NCBI GenBank assembly: GCA_022701365.1
Contig: JAKUHH010000380.1
Coordinates: 1 to 64,000, forward strand
Origin: Mycocentrospora acerina
Lineage: Eukaryota; Ascomycota; Dothideomycetes; Pleosporales
Direction: 5' to 3'
Length of the DNA stretch: 64,000 bases
The notes beneath the pieces are model-generated. The model was not told the origin of the DNA and searched no databases. It saw only the letters and a list, made by a program, of their open reading frames with translations. Of the stretch, positions 11,113 to 21,935 are shown piece after piece. The translations under genes were made by a program, and so were the position numbers. Numbering within the stretch: position 1 is the first letter of the stretch; the number at the start of each line of letters is the position of its first letter.

Positions 11113-12130
11113 ATGAACCCAATTGGGACCGCACTTGCAGAAATAGAATTGCAGAAATCCGACAGGCATCCTCGTTACATTATTGTAGCTAACTAGTACA
11201 GTGTTAATCGTTCTACGCAATCGCGAAGGCACCAAGCTATTACAGCCTCGCGTGCAACTGTGGGGATCAACCGACAGAAGCTCAACCCCCATCAAGAGCG
11301 GGAGCTAATACGGTATATCGAAGGGCTTAACAAGCGAGGTCTACCTCCTACAAGGCGTCTGATACAGAACCTCGCGTCGAACGTGGCCAAGAGCCCTGTT
11401 ACCAAGACCTGGGTTACCCGCTTCATCAATCGACACCGCATTCATCTCATCTCTAAGTGGACAGTGGGTATGGACCGCAATCGTCACCAAGCTGACTCAG
11501 GGGATAAGTATAGTCTATACTTCGATCTTCTGTGTGATAAGATTAGTCAATACAATATCGAGCCGCGTCACACATACAATATGGACGAGAAGGGCTTCTT
11601 GATTGGTATCACTAGCCGATCAAAACAAGTGTTCATCAGGCGAATGTGGAAGAAGAAGGAGATTATAGCATCTAATCAAGATGGCTCTCGCGAGTAGATC
11701 ACGCTCTTGGCGTGTGTGTGCGCTGACGGATCAGTCCTGCCGCCAGGCCTCATATTTGAGGCTGTCAACGAGGGCATCCAATCGAGCTGGGTTGAGGGGA
11801 TTGACGCAAGGAAAACATACGGTATACGTCACCTCATCATCCTCAGGCTGGACCAACAACGATATAGGCCTTGCCTGGCTTGAACGGGTGTTTGATCGCT
11901 ACACCAAGGAGAAAGCTCGACGATCTTATCGGTTGCTCATCCTTGATGGCCATGGATCTCACCTGGCAATGAATTTTATAGAATACTGTGATCAGTATAG
12001 GATTCTCCTTGCTGTATTTCACCCTCATTCAACCCACACGCTTCAGCCACTTGATGTAGTCCTATTCAAGCCTCTCTCACAAGTCTACTCAACAGAGCTA
12101 TCCAACCAGCACTTGAAATACCCGTCATAA
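11113..12130 (+). mobile_element. Degenerate pogo/Fot1-type transposase
   Basis: The frame starts at an ATG at 11113 and reads a psq-like helix-turn-helix (YSVNRSTQSRRHQAI), a CENP-B/Tc5-type second HTH (QERELIRYIEGL) and the DDE core: first Asp in YNMDEKGFLIG, second in LLILDGHGSHL, third in HTLQPLDVVLFKPL. Breaks: a TAG at 11194-11196, a TAG at 11695-11697 where the family has TGG (Trp-Ile after DGSRE), and a frame change at about 11800-11830. Beyond 12130 the C-terminal part is full of stops. The element is dead. The TGG-to-TAG change is the kind expected from RIP. No terminal inverted repeats were found. Confidence 0.88.
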
Positions 12131-12613
12131 AAGGTGCTTCAACTTCTCCCTCAATTGTTGCTTAGGGGTTAGATGCTCCCATAGCTCCCGAAGCAGGCAG
12201 AATCCTGCATGGTTCATAAGGCAGCATTGCCTGAGCTGTTACATTGAGAATATCGCTTATTTCTTCCACAAGCTGGCTGAGTTGCTTGTTCTGAACAGAT
12301 TGCGTGATGCCCGTGACTGGTTTAAGCGCAGTTCTTTGAGGATTTGGTATAAGGCTTCCTTTCGAAGCACTTGTCTGAAAAGTACTTAAATATAAATGAG
12401 CAACACGAGAAGCAGTAACATACAGAACCGAATATTTAACTAGGCTTTATGAACTGAAAAAGAGATAGCTAGTATATTGACGATGCATTGCTGAAAAAGT
12501 CGCATTGACATATCAGTGATGCGATTTAATCCATACAACGACTCTATCCATTAGATCTTATCTAAGTTCTTTCTTGGCTTAACATCTCGCTTCTCCTCGT
12601 GATTAGGATTCTT
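12131..12613. other. Decayed tail of pogo element and 3' flank
   Basis: In-frame remnants suggest the C-terminal region and right end of the pogo relic. The part next to 12614 is the 3' flank of the large unknown gene. Nothing else is supportable. Confidence 0.4.
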
Positions 12614-14989
12614 TCAAGTTAGTCGAAACATGTCTGCATCCCACCCATACGCTCTCCCTAGCCGCCTTCCGTACCTTCTAGCCCACAAGAACGGGATCTT
12701 ATTACTAGGGTGAGGCTCATGAAATTGTATACTTCTTTCCAGACCGACACTCAGCCTCTGCGGAGTAAAATTCCATGCTGACCCATGTAACTTCTCGGCT
12801 GAGAAGCCTACAGACACCATTGAGTGGAGGAAGTCGACCCAAGGGATTTCTCCAGGTGTGTCTGGGTTGTTGGGCGAGTGAAACAATGTTTGAAAAACTC
12901 TTTGAGCGCGCTTGTCGACGCTGAAAAAAACAGCGACATCGTTGAATTCATGAGCGATACCAGGTTGCGTTCCATTGTCCAGAACCGTGCTGCCACGGGT
13001 CTTTGCCTTAGGCGTCTTATTGAGGAGGGACGCGCGGTCAAATGTTCCAGTGACTTGTTTTGTCTGGTCGTGAAATATTGTCGAAAAGGGCTGATACACA
13101 TACTGAGCTTTTTCAAGAGGCGGATTGGCCTCAGGCTCAATCCATTCGGGAGTCCTCTGAATTGCTCGATCACTACGAAGCAAATGAGCTACCAGGTCGT
13201 GTTGTGAGTTTTTGATAGCCTTCGACTTGTAGTGTTGATCGACCACTTTCCAGAATGTATCAAGATTTGCTTCAGCCTTACGTAAGATTCCGATGTTCTG
13301 CTTGTTGCGTCGCCGCTGAACTGGGTAGTCAAACTTTCCGTCAGTCGGGTCAGCAAATTGGCAAATCTGGGATCCTTCAAATTTGACACTCAAGACTGGA
13401 ACCCAGTCCCTGAAAGAAACTTTGTAGATACTTCGCAGTGTGCTGTCATTGATTTCCATGTCATCTTCAATCTTTCTTGACCAAGGCTTAAAAAGATGCA
13501 ACTGATGCAAGCATTCGGAGACTACAGTCAGAGATGAAAGTCGGCTAGCGATCCAAGGCGAAATGAGAGCATTGACACCGCTATCGCTTTGTATCAGACG
13601 TCCTATCTCATCTGTCACTGTGTGCAAGCCATAAAGACGAAGCTGTTCGTCTTTAAATAAAATGTCGAAGAAGGGCATAACGCGCTTGACAGCGTGATTT
13701 TGGCGCGGCGGCTGATATACTGCTCGGATTATGGATGTTTGTGGATCCTGAGGCTCGCGAAAACAGAACTCTCGGAAAGGAGGTGACGAAAACAGGCCAA
13801 TTCGCAAAGTTTGAATAAGATCGGCCTTCGTAGCGTCTAAAAGGAAACGGAGGTTCTGGAAGGCCATGAACAAATCTGAGGGTAGGCTGGCTTCAGGTTT
13901 GATTTTATCATGGTGCCTCGCGTGCTGGGATGCCAAGTAACTGATTTGTCGAACGATCTCGTCAAATGTAGCGAACCCAAAGTACGACTCAACGAGCACG
14001 TTGCCGAGAACGCGATTCCAGAATAAAGGACGCCCAGGCTCTTTCAGAGTTGGATGCTCATGACTTCTAGTATCGAGGAGCATTTCTTGGCGATGCTCCG
14101 ATGCCTCCTGCATAGCATCACCAAAGTAGCCGGGGTCCTCGCGAAGAGCCCACAGATGATCTTCTCGGGCGTTACGCTCAGCAGATGCTATAGCCTCTAA
14201 GCGAGCGAAATCAAGATAGACAGGTATACGGTACGGAGCTTCGAGGGAAATGATCTGTAGCGACGTGATGTTTGCTATAGCTGGCGGCGGTCCAGGGTTG
14301 GGCAGAACATCGCTCTCAGTTAGGGAAGATATGTCCTGCAGTAGACTTATAGACCATGTGACGAGGAATGCCCATATACGCTGCTGAATTTCTAAAGCCT
14401 GTAAGCCATGCCCAGGGTGCATGCCGACTTCGTTGCTCATATTTTCGAAAGCATCTTCGTCATCGTCCCAGGAGATCAATTCGCCATATTCAATAGCGGT
14501 CTCGCCCCTGTGAAAGTACATGGTGTACTCGTTCAGAAAGGCCGGCATAGTCATGCCACTAGCCTTACCAAGTGCTGCCTGTTCAAGATCCGAGTGGATA
14601 AACTCTCTAGGATGATATCTACCACGGAAATGAAGCAGAAGCAGCATAGTCTTAGGCTTAACAAGGTCTTCGAGGTTGATATACGGCCACAGATAGGCTT
14701 CCTTCGTTTTCGCTCGTTGACGCCATGCCTCGACATCTGGTCGGTGGTGGGCTGACATATTCGGCCACGCCTCTAACAGCAGCTTCTTCTTCTGCGAGTT
14801 GGACTTTTTGCTCCATCTCGTGCGTATTATTTCTTCGTATCGTTCAACAATCTTCTGCAAGGTTGCATAGTCCTCAAAAAGCTTGGTCGCAAATTGACGT
14901 GCGTCTCGGCGTACTTTCTTAGGGGATGGAAATGAGCCTGGCAAAGGTATGCCTGGAGGCAGACTCTGGAAGAAACTAGATACATCCAT
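12614..14989 (-). CDS. Large conserved fungal hypothetical protein
   Basis: A single uninterrupted frame of 791 residues starts at an ATG at 14989, without visible introns. The N-terminus has a basic helical stretch with an RWSKKSNSQKKKLLLEAWP run, followed by YLWPYINLEDL and MLLLLHFRGRYHP segments, which I recognise as hallmarks of a widespread ascomycete family of unknown function. No catalytic motif, membrane segment or signal peptide is seen; Trp and acidic patches suggest a soluble multi-helical protein. It lies tail to tail with the pogo relic and the flanking PAQR gene has the same strand. The length and intact frame, in a region where other genes are broken, indicate selection. Function is not known. 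Confidence 0.85.
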   Translation of the reverse strand: MDVSSFFQSLPPGIPLPGSFPSPKKVRRDARQFATKLFEDYATLQKIVERYEEIIRTRWSKKSNSQKKKLLLEAWPNMSAHHRPDVEAWRQRAKTKEAYLWPYINLEDLVKPKTMLLLLHFRGRYHPREFIHSDLEQAALGKASGMTMPAFLNEYTMYFHRGETAIEYGELISWDDDEDAFENMSNEVGMHPGHGLQALEIQQRIWAFLVTWSISLLQDISSLTESDVLPNPGPPPAIANITSLQIISLEAPYRIPVYLDFARLEAIASAERNAREDHLWALREDPGYFGDAMQEASEHRQEMLLDTRSHEHPTLKEPGRPLFWNRVLGNVLVESYFGFATFDEIVRQISYLASQHARHHDKIKPEASLPSDLFMAFQNLRFLLDATKADLIQTLRIGLFSSPPFREFCFREPQDPQTSIIRAVYQPPRQNHAVKRVMPFFDILFKDEQLRLYGLHTVTDEIGRLIQSDSGVNALISPWIASRLSSLTVVSECLHQLHLFKPWSRKIEDDMEINDSTLRSIYKVSFRDWVPVLSVKFEGSQICQFADPTDGKFDYPVQRRRNKQNIGILRKAEANLDTFWKVVDQHYKSKAIKNSQHDLVAHLLRSDRAIQRTPEWIEPEANPPLEKAQYVYQPFSTIFHDQTKQVTGTFDRASLLNKTPKAKTRGSTVLDNGTQPGIAHEFNDVAVFFSVDKRAQRVFQTLFHSPNNPDTPGEIPWVDFLHSMVSVGFSAEKLHGSAWNFTPQRLSVGLERSIQFHEPHPSNKIPFLWARRYGRRLGRAYGWDADMFRLT

Positions 14990-15702
14990 GATATGAATCT
15001 ACTGCGGGCACACAAGCCCCAAATAATGTCACAAAGACCTCAGTCTGGCAAAAATAAAGCAGATGATTTTGTGTTGATCTGTCGTTGGTGTCTGAGCAAA
15101 TGATCGCTGGTTGAGTGAAGAGGGAGGGCGCCGTCGGCGAAAAGTGGGCTCTGAATTAGACTGCCCTACGAAGTACACGTGTTGCGCAACATCGACTGAA
15201 TGATGCAGAGGCACGTCATGCACTTTTTGGAAAGTCGCAACCATGATTCAGAAAGGACTGTATCGCCTTTTGCATCACTGCGCGCAAGGAGGCACAGTTA
15301 TTGCTCATCATGGATGGTTTGCAAGATTCCGGCCGCATTGGGCAGCGGGCTTTCTTCACACCTGCATAAGCAACTTTCCAGCTACGCTATCATATTTCTC
15401 CAATTATACTAGAAAGTAGCATTCTTTCACATACGATCTGATTATAGAGGCAGACTTTGTGTATCACTGTTGTGTGGAGCTGAAGAGAGGAGATATTACT
15501 GAGGGCGCTAAAAAGCGGGGAAGCTGCAGCTTCAAGAGCGATGTAAATACCAACTGCAACGTAAATGAACAACGAACACGACAAACTACCAAGTCCAACA
15601 AGAGTTACTATAAGTAGTGCCACCCCCCATCATTCTATCATACCTCAGCGAAACAATGCATTGAAGGTGCAAACCGAAACCAGACTTCTTGAAACTTGTG
15701 TT
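14990..15702. other. Intergenic
   Basis: It lies between the 5' end of the 791-aa gene and the 3' end of the PAQR gene. Short frames only; nothing supportable. Confidence 0.5.
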
Positions 15703-16491
15703 TCAAATTGGTGACTTTGAGCCTCTGACAAGATTATTATGGTAAACAGATAATAGGCCTTGGTAATAAAATCTTGCTCCTACAATGACCATGACGTGCA
15801 TGACATTATGACTAAGATCTGGTAGAAGTTTCCCTCCTATCGTATTGTCGAGAATCTTAGTTGAGTAGATTGCTCCTCCAATAGAGTTGGTGATTATAGA
15901 AACCCAAAATGCTCGCAGGATATCAGATTGACCGCCCAGCACGTACCACTGATATAGATATTGAAGCGCCGGTAAAGCTGCAAATGCTCCGAATGTAACA
16001 TGTGTGACAACGCGGCCCTGTCTACCTCTGGTGTGGTAGAACTCCAGGCTTGAAAGGCGGAAAATGCAAAAGATCGCTGCTGTGGTAACGAGAATACTGT
16101 ACGTCCGTTGTGCAATTTTTTGGGAATCAAGGGAGAAAACTACAAATGATACTGAGGTGGCCCAGATGAGGGCAATGATTCCGAAATGATCGATGCGGCA
16201 CCACGCGTCTGCTTGAACGTGATCTGCAAAGAGATGGTATAATGTAGAGCATGAAAAGCAGAAAACGACAACTATGAGATACATAAGAACCACACCGGCG
16301 TTGCATGTGGGAAGATTGGTACAAGCGCTTATGAAATATACGATACTGAAAAAAAACCAGACAGCTCCAAGCAGATGAGACCATATATTGACTGTCTCAG
16401 TATGGATGCCTACTATCGTTCTTATAGACTGCATGTAAGTGCTTGATCTGGGCCGCTGCTGGATTGGCCAACGGAAGTTTTCTTCACGCAT
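15703..16491 (-). CDS. PAQR / hemolysin III-type membrane protein
   Basis: The protein has the three signatures of progestin and adipoQ receptors: ETVNIWSHLLG before the first membrane helix, S-x3-H (SCSTLYHLF) in the second with RIDHFGI after it, and SHNVMHVMVIVG near the end with an H-x3-H pair. These His and Asp residues bind zinc in the family and suit ceramidase-like activity. Seven hydrophobic segments fit the family. The frame is open from 16548 with a GTG codon, but the first ATG is at 16491 (ACCATG), giving 262 residues, normal for the core. The N-terminus is short, so an upstream exon is possible. Fungal members (Izh-like) are linked to sterol, zinc or lipid signalling. The gene sits next to a transposase scrap upstream. 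Confidence 0.88.
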   Translation of the reverse strand: MREENFRWPIQQRPRSSTYMQSIRTIVGIHTETVNIWSHLLGAVWFFFSIVYFISACTNLPTCNAGVVLMYLIVVVFCFSCSTLYHLFADHVQADAWCRIDHFGIIALIWATSVSFVVFSLDSQKIAQRTYSILVTTAAIFCIFRLSSLEFYHTRGRQGRVVTHVTFGAFAALPALQYLYQWYVLGGQSDILRAFWVSIITNSIGGAIYSTKILDNTIGGKLLPDLSHNVMHVMVIVGARFYYQGLLSVYHNNLVRGSKSPI

Positions 16492-16611
16492 GGTAGGGGC
16501 GGATATCGGGTTGGTCAAGTGTGAAATCAGGATGAGATAGCTAAACACGAATTTTTTGCTTCCAAGGAAAACTCTGATGGGTTCGTACTATCTATTCCAG
16601 TTTGAAATTAG

Positions 16612-16893
16612 TTATGCACGGATTTTAATTGTAAATAGTGGCGTTTTGATAGTCGTAATTGAGAATATTGCGAAACAATGACAGCAAATTCTTCCATTAC
16701 TTAAGACGAAGCACATACCAAGCGACTGGATCGTATGAGCTGAATAAGGGAAGAAGAGAGTAGATCGGATTCTTCTTCTGTCATAGTAATCCAAGATTTC
16801 CATAGCATTATAAAATCTATCATCATCAAGAAATAAGCAATTGATAGAATACTCTGGCTGTCTTCTTGGCTTGGCCTGTTCGGTTGTACACAC
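16612..16893 (-). mobile_element. Pogo-type transposase scrap
   Basis: The 93-codon frame reads CLFLDDDRFYNAMEILDYYD, then TLFFPYSAHTIQSLGM. This aligns position by position with the DDE segment of pogo transposases, where one expects LLILDGHGSH, then MEFIDYC, then an IFPPHSTHTLQPLDV segment. The Asp of the last motif is lost and the DGHGSH signature is mutated. It is a short relic, with nothing else of the element recognised on either side. Confidence 0.6.
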
Positions 16894-19800
16894 GCAATTG
16901 TATCATCTACTCGCGACTACCATATCTAACAGTTTCAGTAATTCTATTTCTAACTCTCATTCTCTAATTCATTGCTGATTTTGCGCGGCCGATAATATTA
17001 AAAAGAAACACATTTTCATTCACATTGCTTGTACATGTTGTGAGGCTCTAGAATGTGCTAGTTACTTTTCTATCCGGACATTGGAAATCATGGGTAAAAC
17101 TAGTCCTCGAAATATCCTGATGGCGATTGACGTTTTCATTGAAAGTCCATTATGATGTGAGTTTAGATGAAATTTTGTTAATGACGCACATAACCAAGCT
17201 CTCGCTTACAGGCTCCTTAGCTTCAGATGGCGCGAGATTTTAGAACGTTCTCGCTTAGCTAGAAGACAGACCTTGCTCTGTAGGCAGCCTCTTATTGGTC
17301 GACAAGCGTCTGTCATTTTATCCATTTGGCCATCATCTCTGAGGCAATGTTGACTGTCCAAAACCAAGGCAGCTAGCTACTCAGATCTATGGAAACTGCT
17401 TCATTGAAGTTGTCATCTGAAATTTTAGCTCACATCGGCGGTTTTGCGACGCGTTGAAGTTTGAGGTCGATAGGTGTTGGAGCTTCGTTCCGCGCACGGG
17501 CATGATAAATATCGGACCTACCATTATTAGGCTAACGATAACATCATCGAGTAGAAAATCAAACTATAGGCCAAATTGATTGTGCTAATACCTTTAGAGC
17601 TGGTAGATCTGATCCCAAGCGAAGACACCGAACCTTTTTTATTACAAAAATAAGCTAACGTATATCCCTCCGACGCGGGACACCCCCTGTGGCGGGACAA
17701 CATCATGCAGGCTGCTGTCGACTTCGTCTACTCAGTCTAGAATAAAGAAACGAGATAAGTGGCCTTAAAGACTAATTTTCGAAGTTGGGAAAGTTTCAAT
17801 CACCCTTGAGCTTTGAGGTAGGAGTGCATTGTCCCGCGTCAAAGGGATAGACGTTATCGAGCTTATACAAATGTCAACCCACTCTATTGACAGGTCCTCG
17901 TGCGTCAATCACTTCAGGTTCATACAACTACTCATGATCATCGCTGTGAGCGTTATCAAAGCAACTTAAAAAGAGCCTCGTTGTCATTGTGAACAACGAC
18001 ATACGAGCCATGTTCCTAGTAATTTAACACAATTGCCAATTATCAGTATTCGAAATATGATCATGTCCGTGCGGGTGTCACAGCGGCACTTGTTATTGAT
18101 GGTGGCTGACATGCTAGGGGTAGCAACCTTCCAGGTGGAGGTTAACGCTTGCCTGCATGTAATCCGTGCAAGGGATCATTGTGCGCCAAGTCTCCAACTT
18201 TGCGCTCACCCGCACCTAAACCGGAATGAGCGTCCTGGCTTAGCACAGTGCCACGGGGATTTGCCGCTCGGGTCAGATATTCGCGCTGCTCTTCCGCTGT
18301 CATTAGTGGCCCTAATGGCTGGACCGTTCCGCTGGCTCGAAAATTACTCCATCATATACAATCATAACGCGCTGATGGCGTGATTATCAGAGTGGGCAAC
18401 AAGCAAGTCAATCTGAGGTCGTTAGCCCCACTTGATTGATGACAACTCTGGTGATTATCCAAACTTAACCTCATCTAATTACCATCATCGATGGTGATAA
18501 GGCTTTGACCCTCTTAGACATCGCGCTGCGATACTATCGTACATAATTACCACCAATGTTGGCGACTTCTATCTCGGGCTACGCCTAATTGCATCGAAAT
18601 CAGTGTCATGAGTGAGACCTCGACTCAACTTTGAACAACGCGTAAATCTATTGCAAATGCCTTCATTGTAGAGAGCTTAGCCTTTATTCCACACAGAGAT
18701 AGAATTTGGAGACAGTCTAGCATAATGTAAGCGATTGATCAAATCAGACGTTCGAGATGTCATTCTGTGACCCTCTGCAAACGCACGTAGAGGACCATTC
18801 CATTACACAAGATAAGGCTGGAATACTAGCTTCGAAACAGGCTGTTGAATTCGAAGTGATTTAGGATGATAACTAGAGATGTCACACTCTCTTCCACAGT
18901 CGGCTTCCCATCCTTGCATGCTGCACAACACTCAACTCAAAGGGCCCTTGTCTTACTCAACGTACACCTTTCCTGAAGAGGCTCTGTTTCTTGTTGGCCT
19001 CAAGACATGGCAGCCAAGAAAAAAAGCGCCAATTTTGTGAAAGTAAGGGCTAGAAGCCTAGTCCATGCAAGTTGTGCTAAGCGATATACCTTGCAGCATG
19101 CAAAGACCGGAAGCCCATTGTGCAAGTGAGTGTAAACGCCCTAATTTCTGCTACTACTATGGTAACATCCGCAAACGAGATTTGAATATCTACACCATGC
19201 TTCAACGAAGCAAAAGCATATTGGGATCAATTCCCGATATGAGCAAGATCTTTCCGTCAATCTTTGCGTCTTGTTGAATCTAGAATAAGAACGTCTTATT
19301 GACTTGCCTCTCGCTTGCGTACTTTGTGATGTGGGGCTATCGATACTGTGGTACCAGGCAAAAACAGAGCACTTTGGCTAGAAATCGGACAAGTGCTCAA
19401 CAAGGCTACCGTCTGAGACTGCGAGGAGAGGGAGTTGTTGCTGCATTACATATGGTCGGCGTTGCCATTCCAGCAACGGTTGAAGCGATGGCATAGGAAA
19501 AGGAGGTGATGTCGTCGCATATATGGCCGGCAGACCTAAGCGGAGACAAGTGGACGAGGGACATGCTCAGGGAGGCATTATATCGCGAGAACAGAACAGG
19601 ACTAGGATTATATTTTATGATCTCAGTAGATTGTGAGGTCGCTATTGGCATCAGCCGGCGGTTTTTGCGAGCGTCCACCACGCTCCTAGTCGAGGAGACG
19701 AGAACGAGGAGTAGAACGAGGAGAACGTGTAGTCCGCAATCGTCGACCAGCAAGCAGGGCACACAGTGCACATTGCGGGCATGATATACGCGTGAAGAAT

Positions 19801-21935
19801 TATAGAGCAGACAGGCGCAGCAGTTCTAGACAAGCATTTGGTATTTCTTCCTCATTTCTCTCTTCTATGCACAGCATCCCTCCTTCTTTGCTTCTCTTCC
19901 TTTCCTTTGCTCTCCTTCCTTCCCTCTTTTCCTCGTTTGTGACCTAGTTGTAAAACCAATGCGTACTTGCTGTTCTCTCCTTTCTTGACACACTTGTTCC
20001 ATGCCCGGTGGTGCAATAGACCAGACGGTGGCCTTCTCGTTGAGCAATTTCACTTCCTAAACCCGGCAGTTACTCAGAATAGCTCGCCAGAGATCAAAGG
20101 GCTGCCTATGTAGACGTTGTTTTGCGCAGGTAGCAGGTAACACTTGGAGACGTTCTTGGAAGCTCGGCCGACTGAAAACTTGGAGACGAGCTCTAGATCA
20201 TACTCTCGAGTCTAATGTACATTATAGCCTTCCTCCTGCCTATGGACTGTGCGGAAGGCTGCGGGACGGCGTATCAGCTACGAAAATCGGTGTCCAGTGT
20301 AGTACTGCGTGCATTAAGGTTCAGGCAAAGAGTGGGATAGAGAGGAGTGCTTTGGAGGTCTTGTACAAAAAATTGCGCAAAAGTTGTCGAACTGCAATTT
20401 TTGGACTAGATGCACTCGCGTAAGAACTCCTCAGCAACCTCAGGACTCTTGATGGCAGAATAGGTAGGGGGTGGTACTTCGTCCGTCTTGTGTGCCATCT
20501 TCCTGCTGCTGTCAGCGTCGGTCCAGCGAAGTGCAGGCGAACCTCTCTCCGCTGTTCTGCGTCCCTGGACGTGCATGGAAGAAGCAGCACCGCGACAGAT
20601 GGTCATGAAGCTGTCGATCTTATTGTTGTTCTTCTGCATTGTTCGTGCTTTTGCACGCTCGCGAAAACTTCTTACACATTGTCGACGCTGTGGTAATGGC
20701 CTATCGACGATTACTGGATGCGAAGGCGGTTATACAACTTGCGCGAGGAAGTTGAACGGCCAGGAGCTCGTACGCTCGTCAACTGTCTAGGCTTGGAGCT
20801 GGCTGGGATCTCGAAGAAGTCGTTGAACGCATGGGCGGTATTCAGTAGCTAATAGTGGCGAATTCAGGAAACTTATGGGACGAAGGAACATCTGTTTTGT
20901 CAATTGCTAGTAATAGAGCTTCATGTCATCTTCCTCGCTTATGCTGGTGGTATCGTGGTCGGCGGCTGTTACTGCACAAAATCCGCCGGTATTTCCACTT
21001 TCAAATCCTCCACCGGTCGATTCGCCGCCGTCGTTGCGCTTGCTCTGCGCCATCATTGTGTCCAATGTTAACATGCTGCGACCGTTGTCTCGATACTAAA
21101 CGTGCTGCGAGTAGCCGTGCACTCGGCGAGCAGTATGCAAGTGCATCGCAGTGAGGGTCGAGCTGGGGTTGCCCACCAACATAGATCCGGACGAAGACAG
21201 GTTGCGCTTTGTGCCTGGCACGCTTCCGGCAAGCCGTTCAAGAGCTGCCGTATCCTGCTCGCCGCTGTGCGTCTCGCTAGGAATCATGCGGAAGACCGCA
21301 GTGCCATTTCGCTGTCTATCGAATCCTCGATAATCTTGAGAACTTCAACGTGCGCGATGTCGAGCGTCATTGCCTTAAGGGTGATCGTGGTGGCTAGTGG
21401 AGCTTGATATGGCATTTATGGCAGTAGTTGAGCGCGAGCTCCTCGTAGAGAGAGTGCTCTCAGCATAGTGCGGGGCTATTCTCAGAGGTACCTGTGATTC
21501 AAGCAACACCGAGGCGTCTCATTCAAGATCGAGACTGCGAGGCCGTCAGCTACGAACTCAAGATGAATGTGCTGTATGTACAGTACACACACGTTTCTAA
21601 TTGTATTCGAGCAGCGGCTACATAGCTTCATAAATAAACGCTATGGAGACATTAGCGTGTTGACAGCTGAAATTTGATGGTAGTCGACATAGGGGCAAGA
21701 CAGAGGCGCAGCCACCGAAGGCAAAGTAAAGAGTTGATGTGATAGATGTGCAATTGCTGTATCAGGTTTGCTCAGCTCGAAACACGGTGTAGTTCGCGCT
21801 ACGGAAGGGACAGCCCATGTGGCTTGTGGAAGGTAAAAGACGAATAACATATTGGTATCGAGGAGAAATATGGCGGTATATGCAAATGCAATGCGATGCA
21901 ACACTCACGATGTCGTGATCCAAGTTCGTGAATGG
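16894..21935. other. Long gene-poor stretch
   Basis: About 5 kb with only short, mutually overlapping frames (longest about 120 codons), none with a recognisable domain, conserved splice structure or protein-like composition. It contains one MITE at 17658-17854. The segment 19840-19920 is pyrimidine-rich. I see no RNA gene. Confidence 0.55.
17658..17854. mobile_element. MITE with TA target duplication (family A, copy 1)
   Basis: The element begins ACGTATATCCCTCCGACG and ends with the inverse of ACGTCTATCCCTTTGACG, so the outer 25 bases are an imperfect inverted repeat carrying GACGCGGGACA on both sides. It is flanked by TA on each side (17656-17657 and 17855-17856), the target duplication typical of Tc1/mariner/pogo elements. 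It is 197 bp and has no coding capacity. A second copy lies at 37612-37819. Confidence 0.85.

Noticed and set aside
18033..18383. 116-codon plus frame
   Set aside because: No domain, no homologue recalled, low-complexity-free but chance-like composition in a gene-poor stretch.
20488..20790. 100-codon plus frame with a hydrophobic start, possible secreted protein
   Set aside because: The hydrophobic run is weak and three other overlapping frames of similar length exist on both strands.
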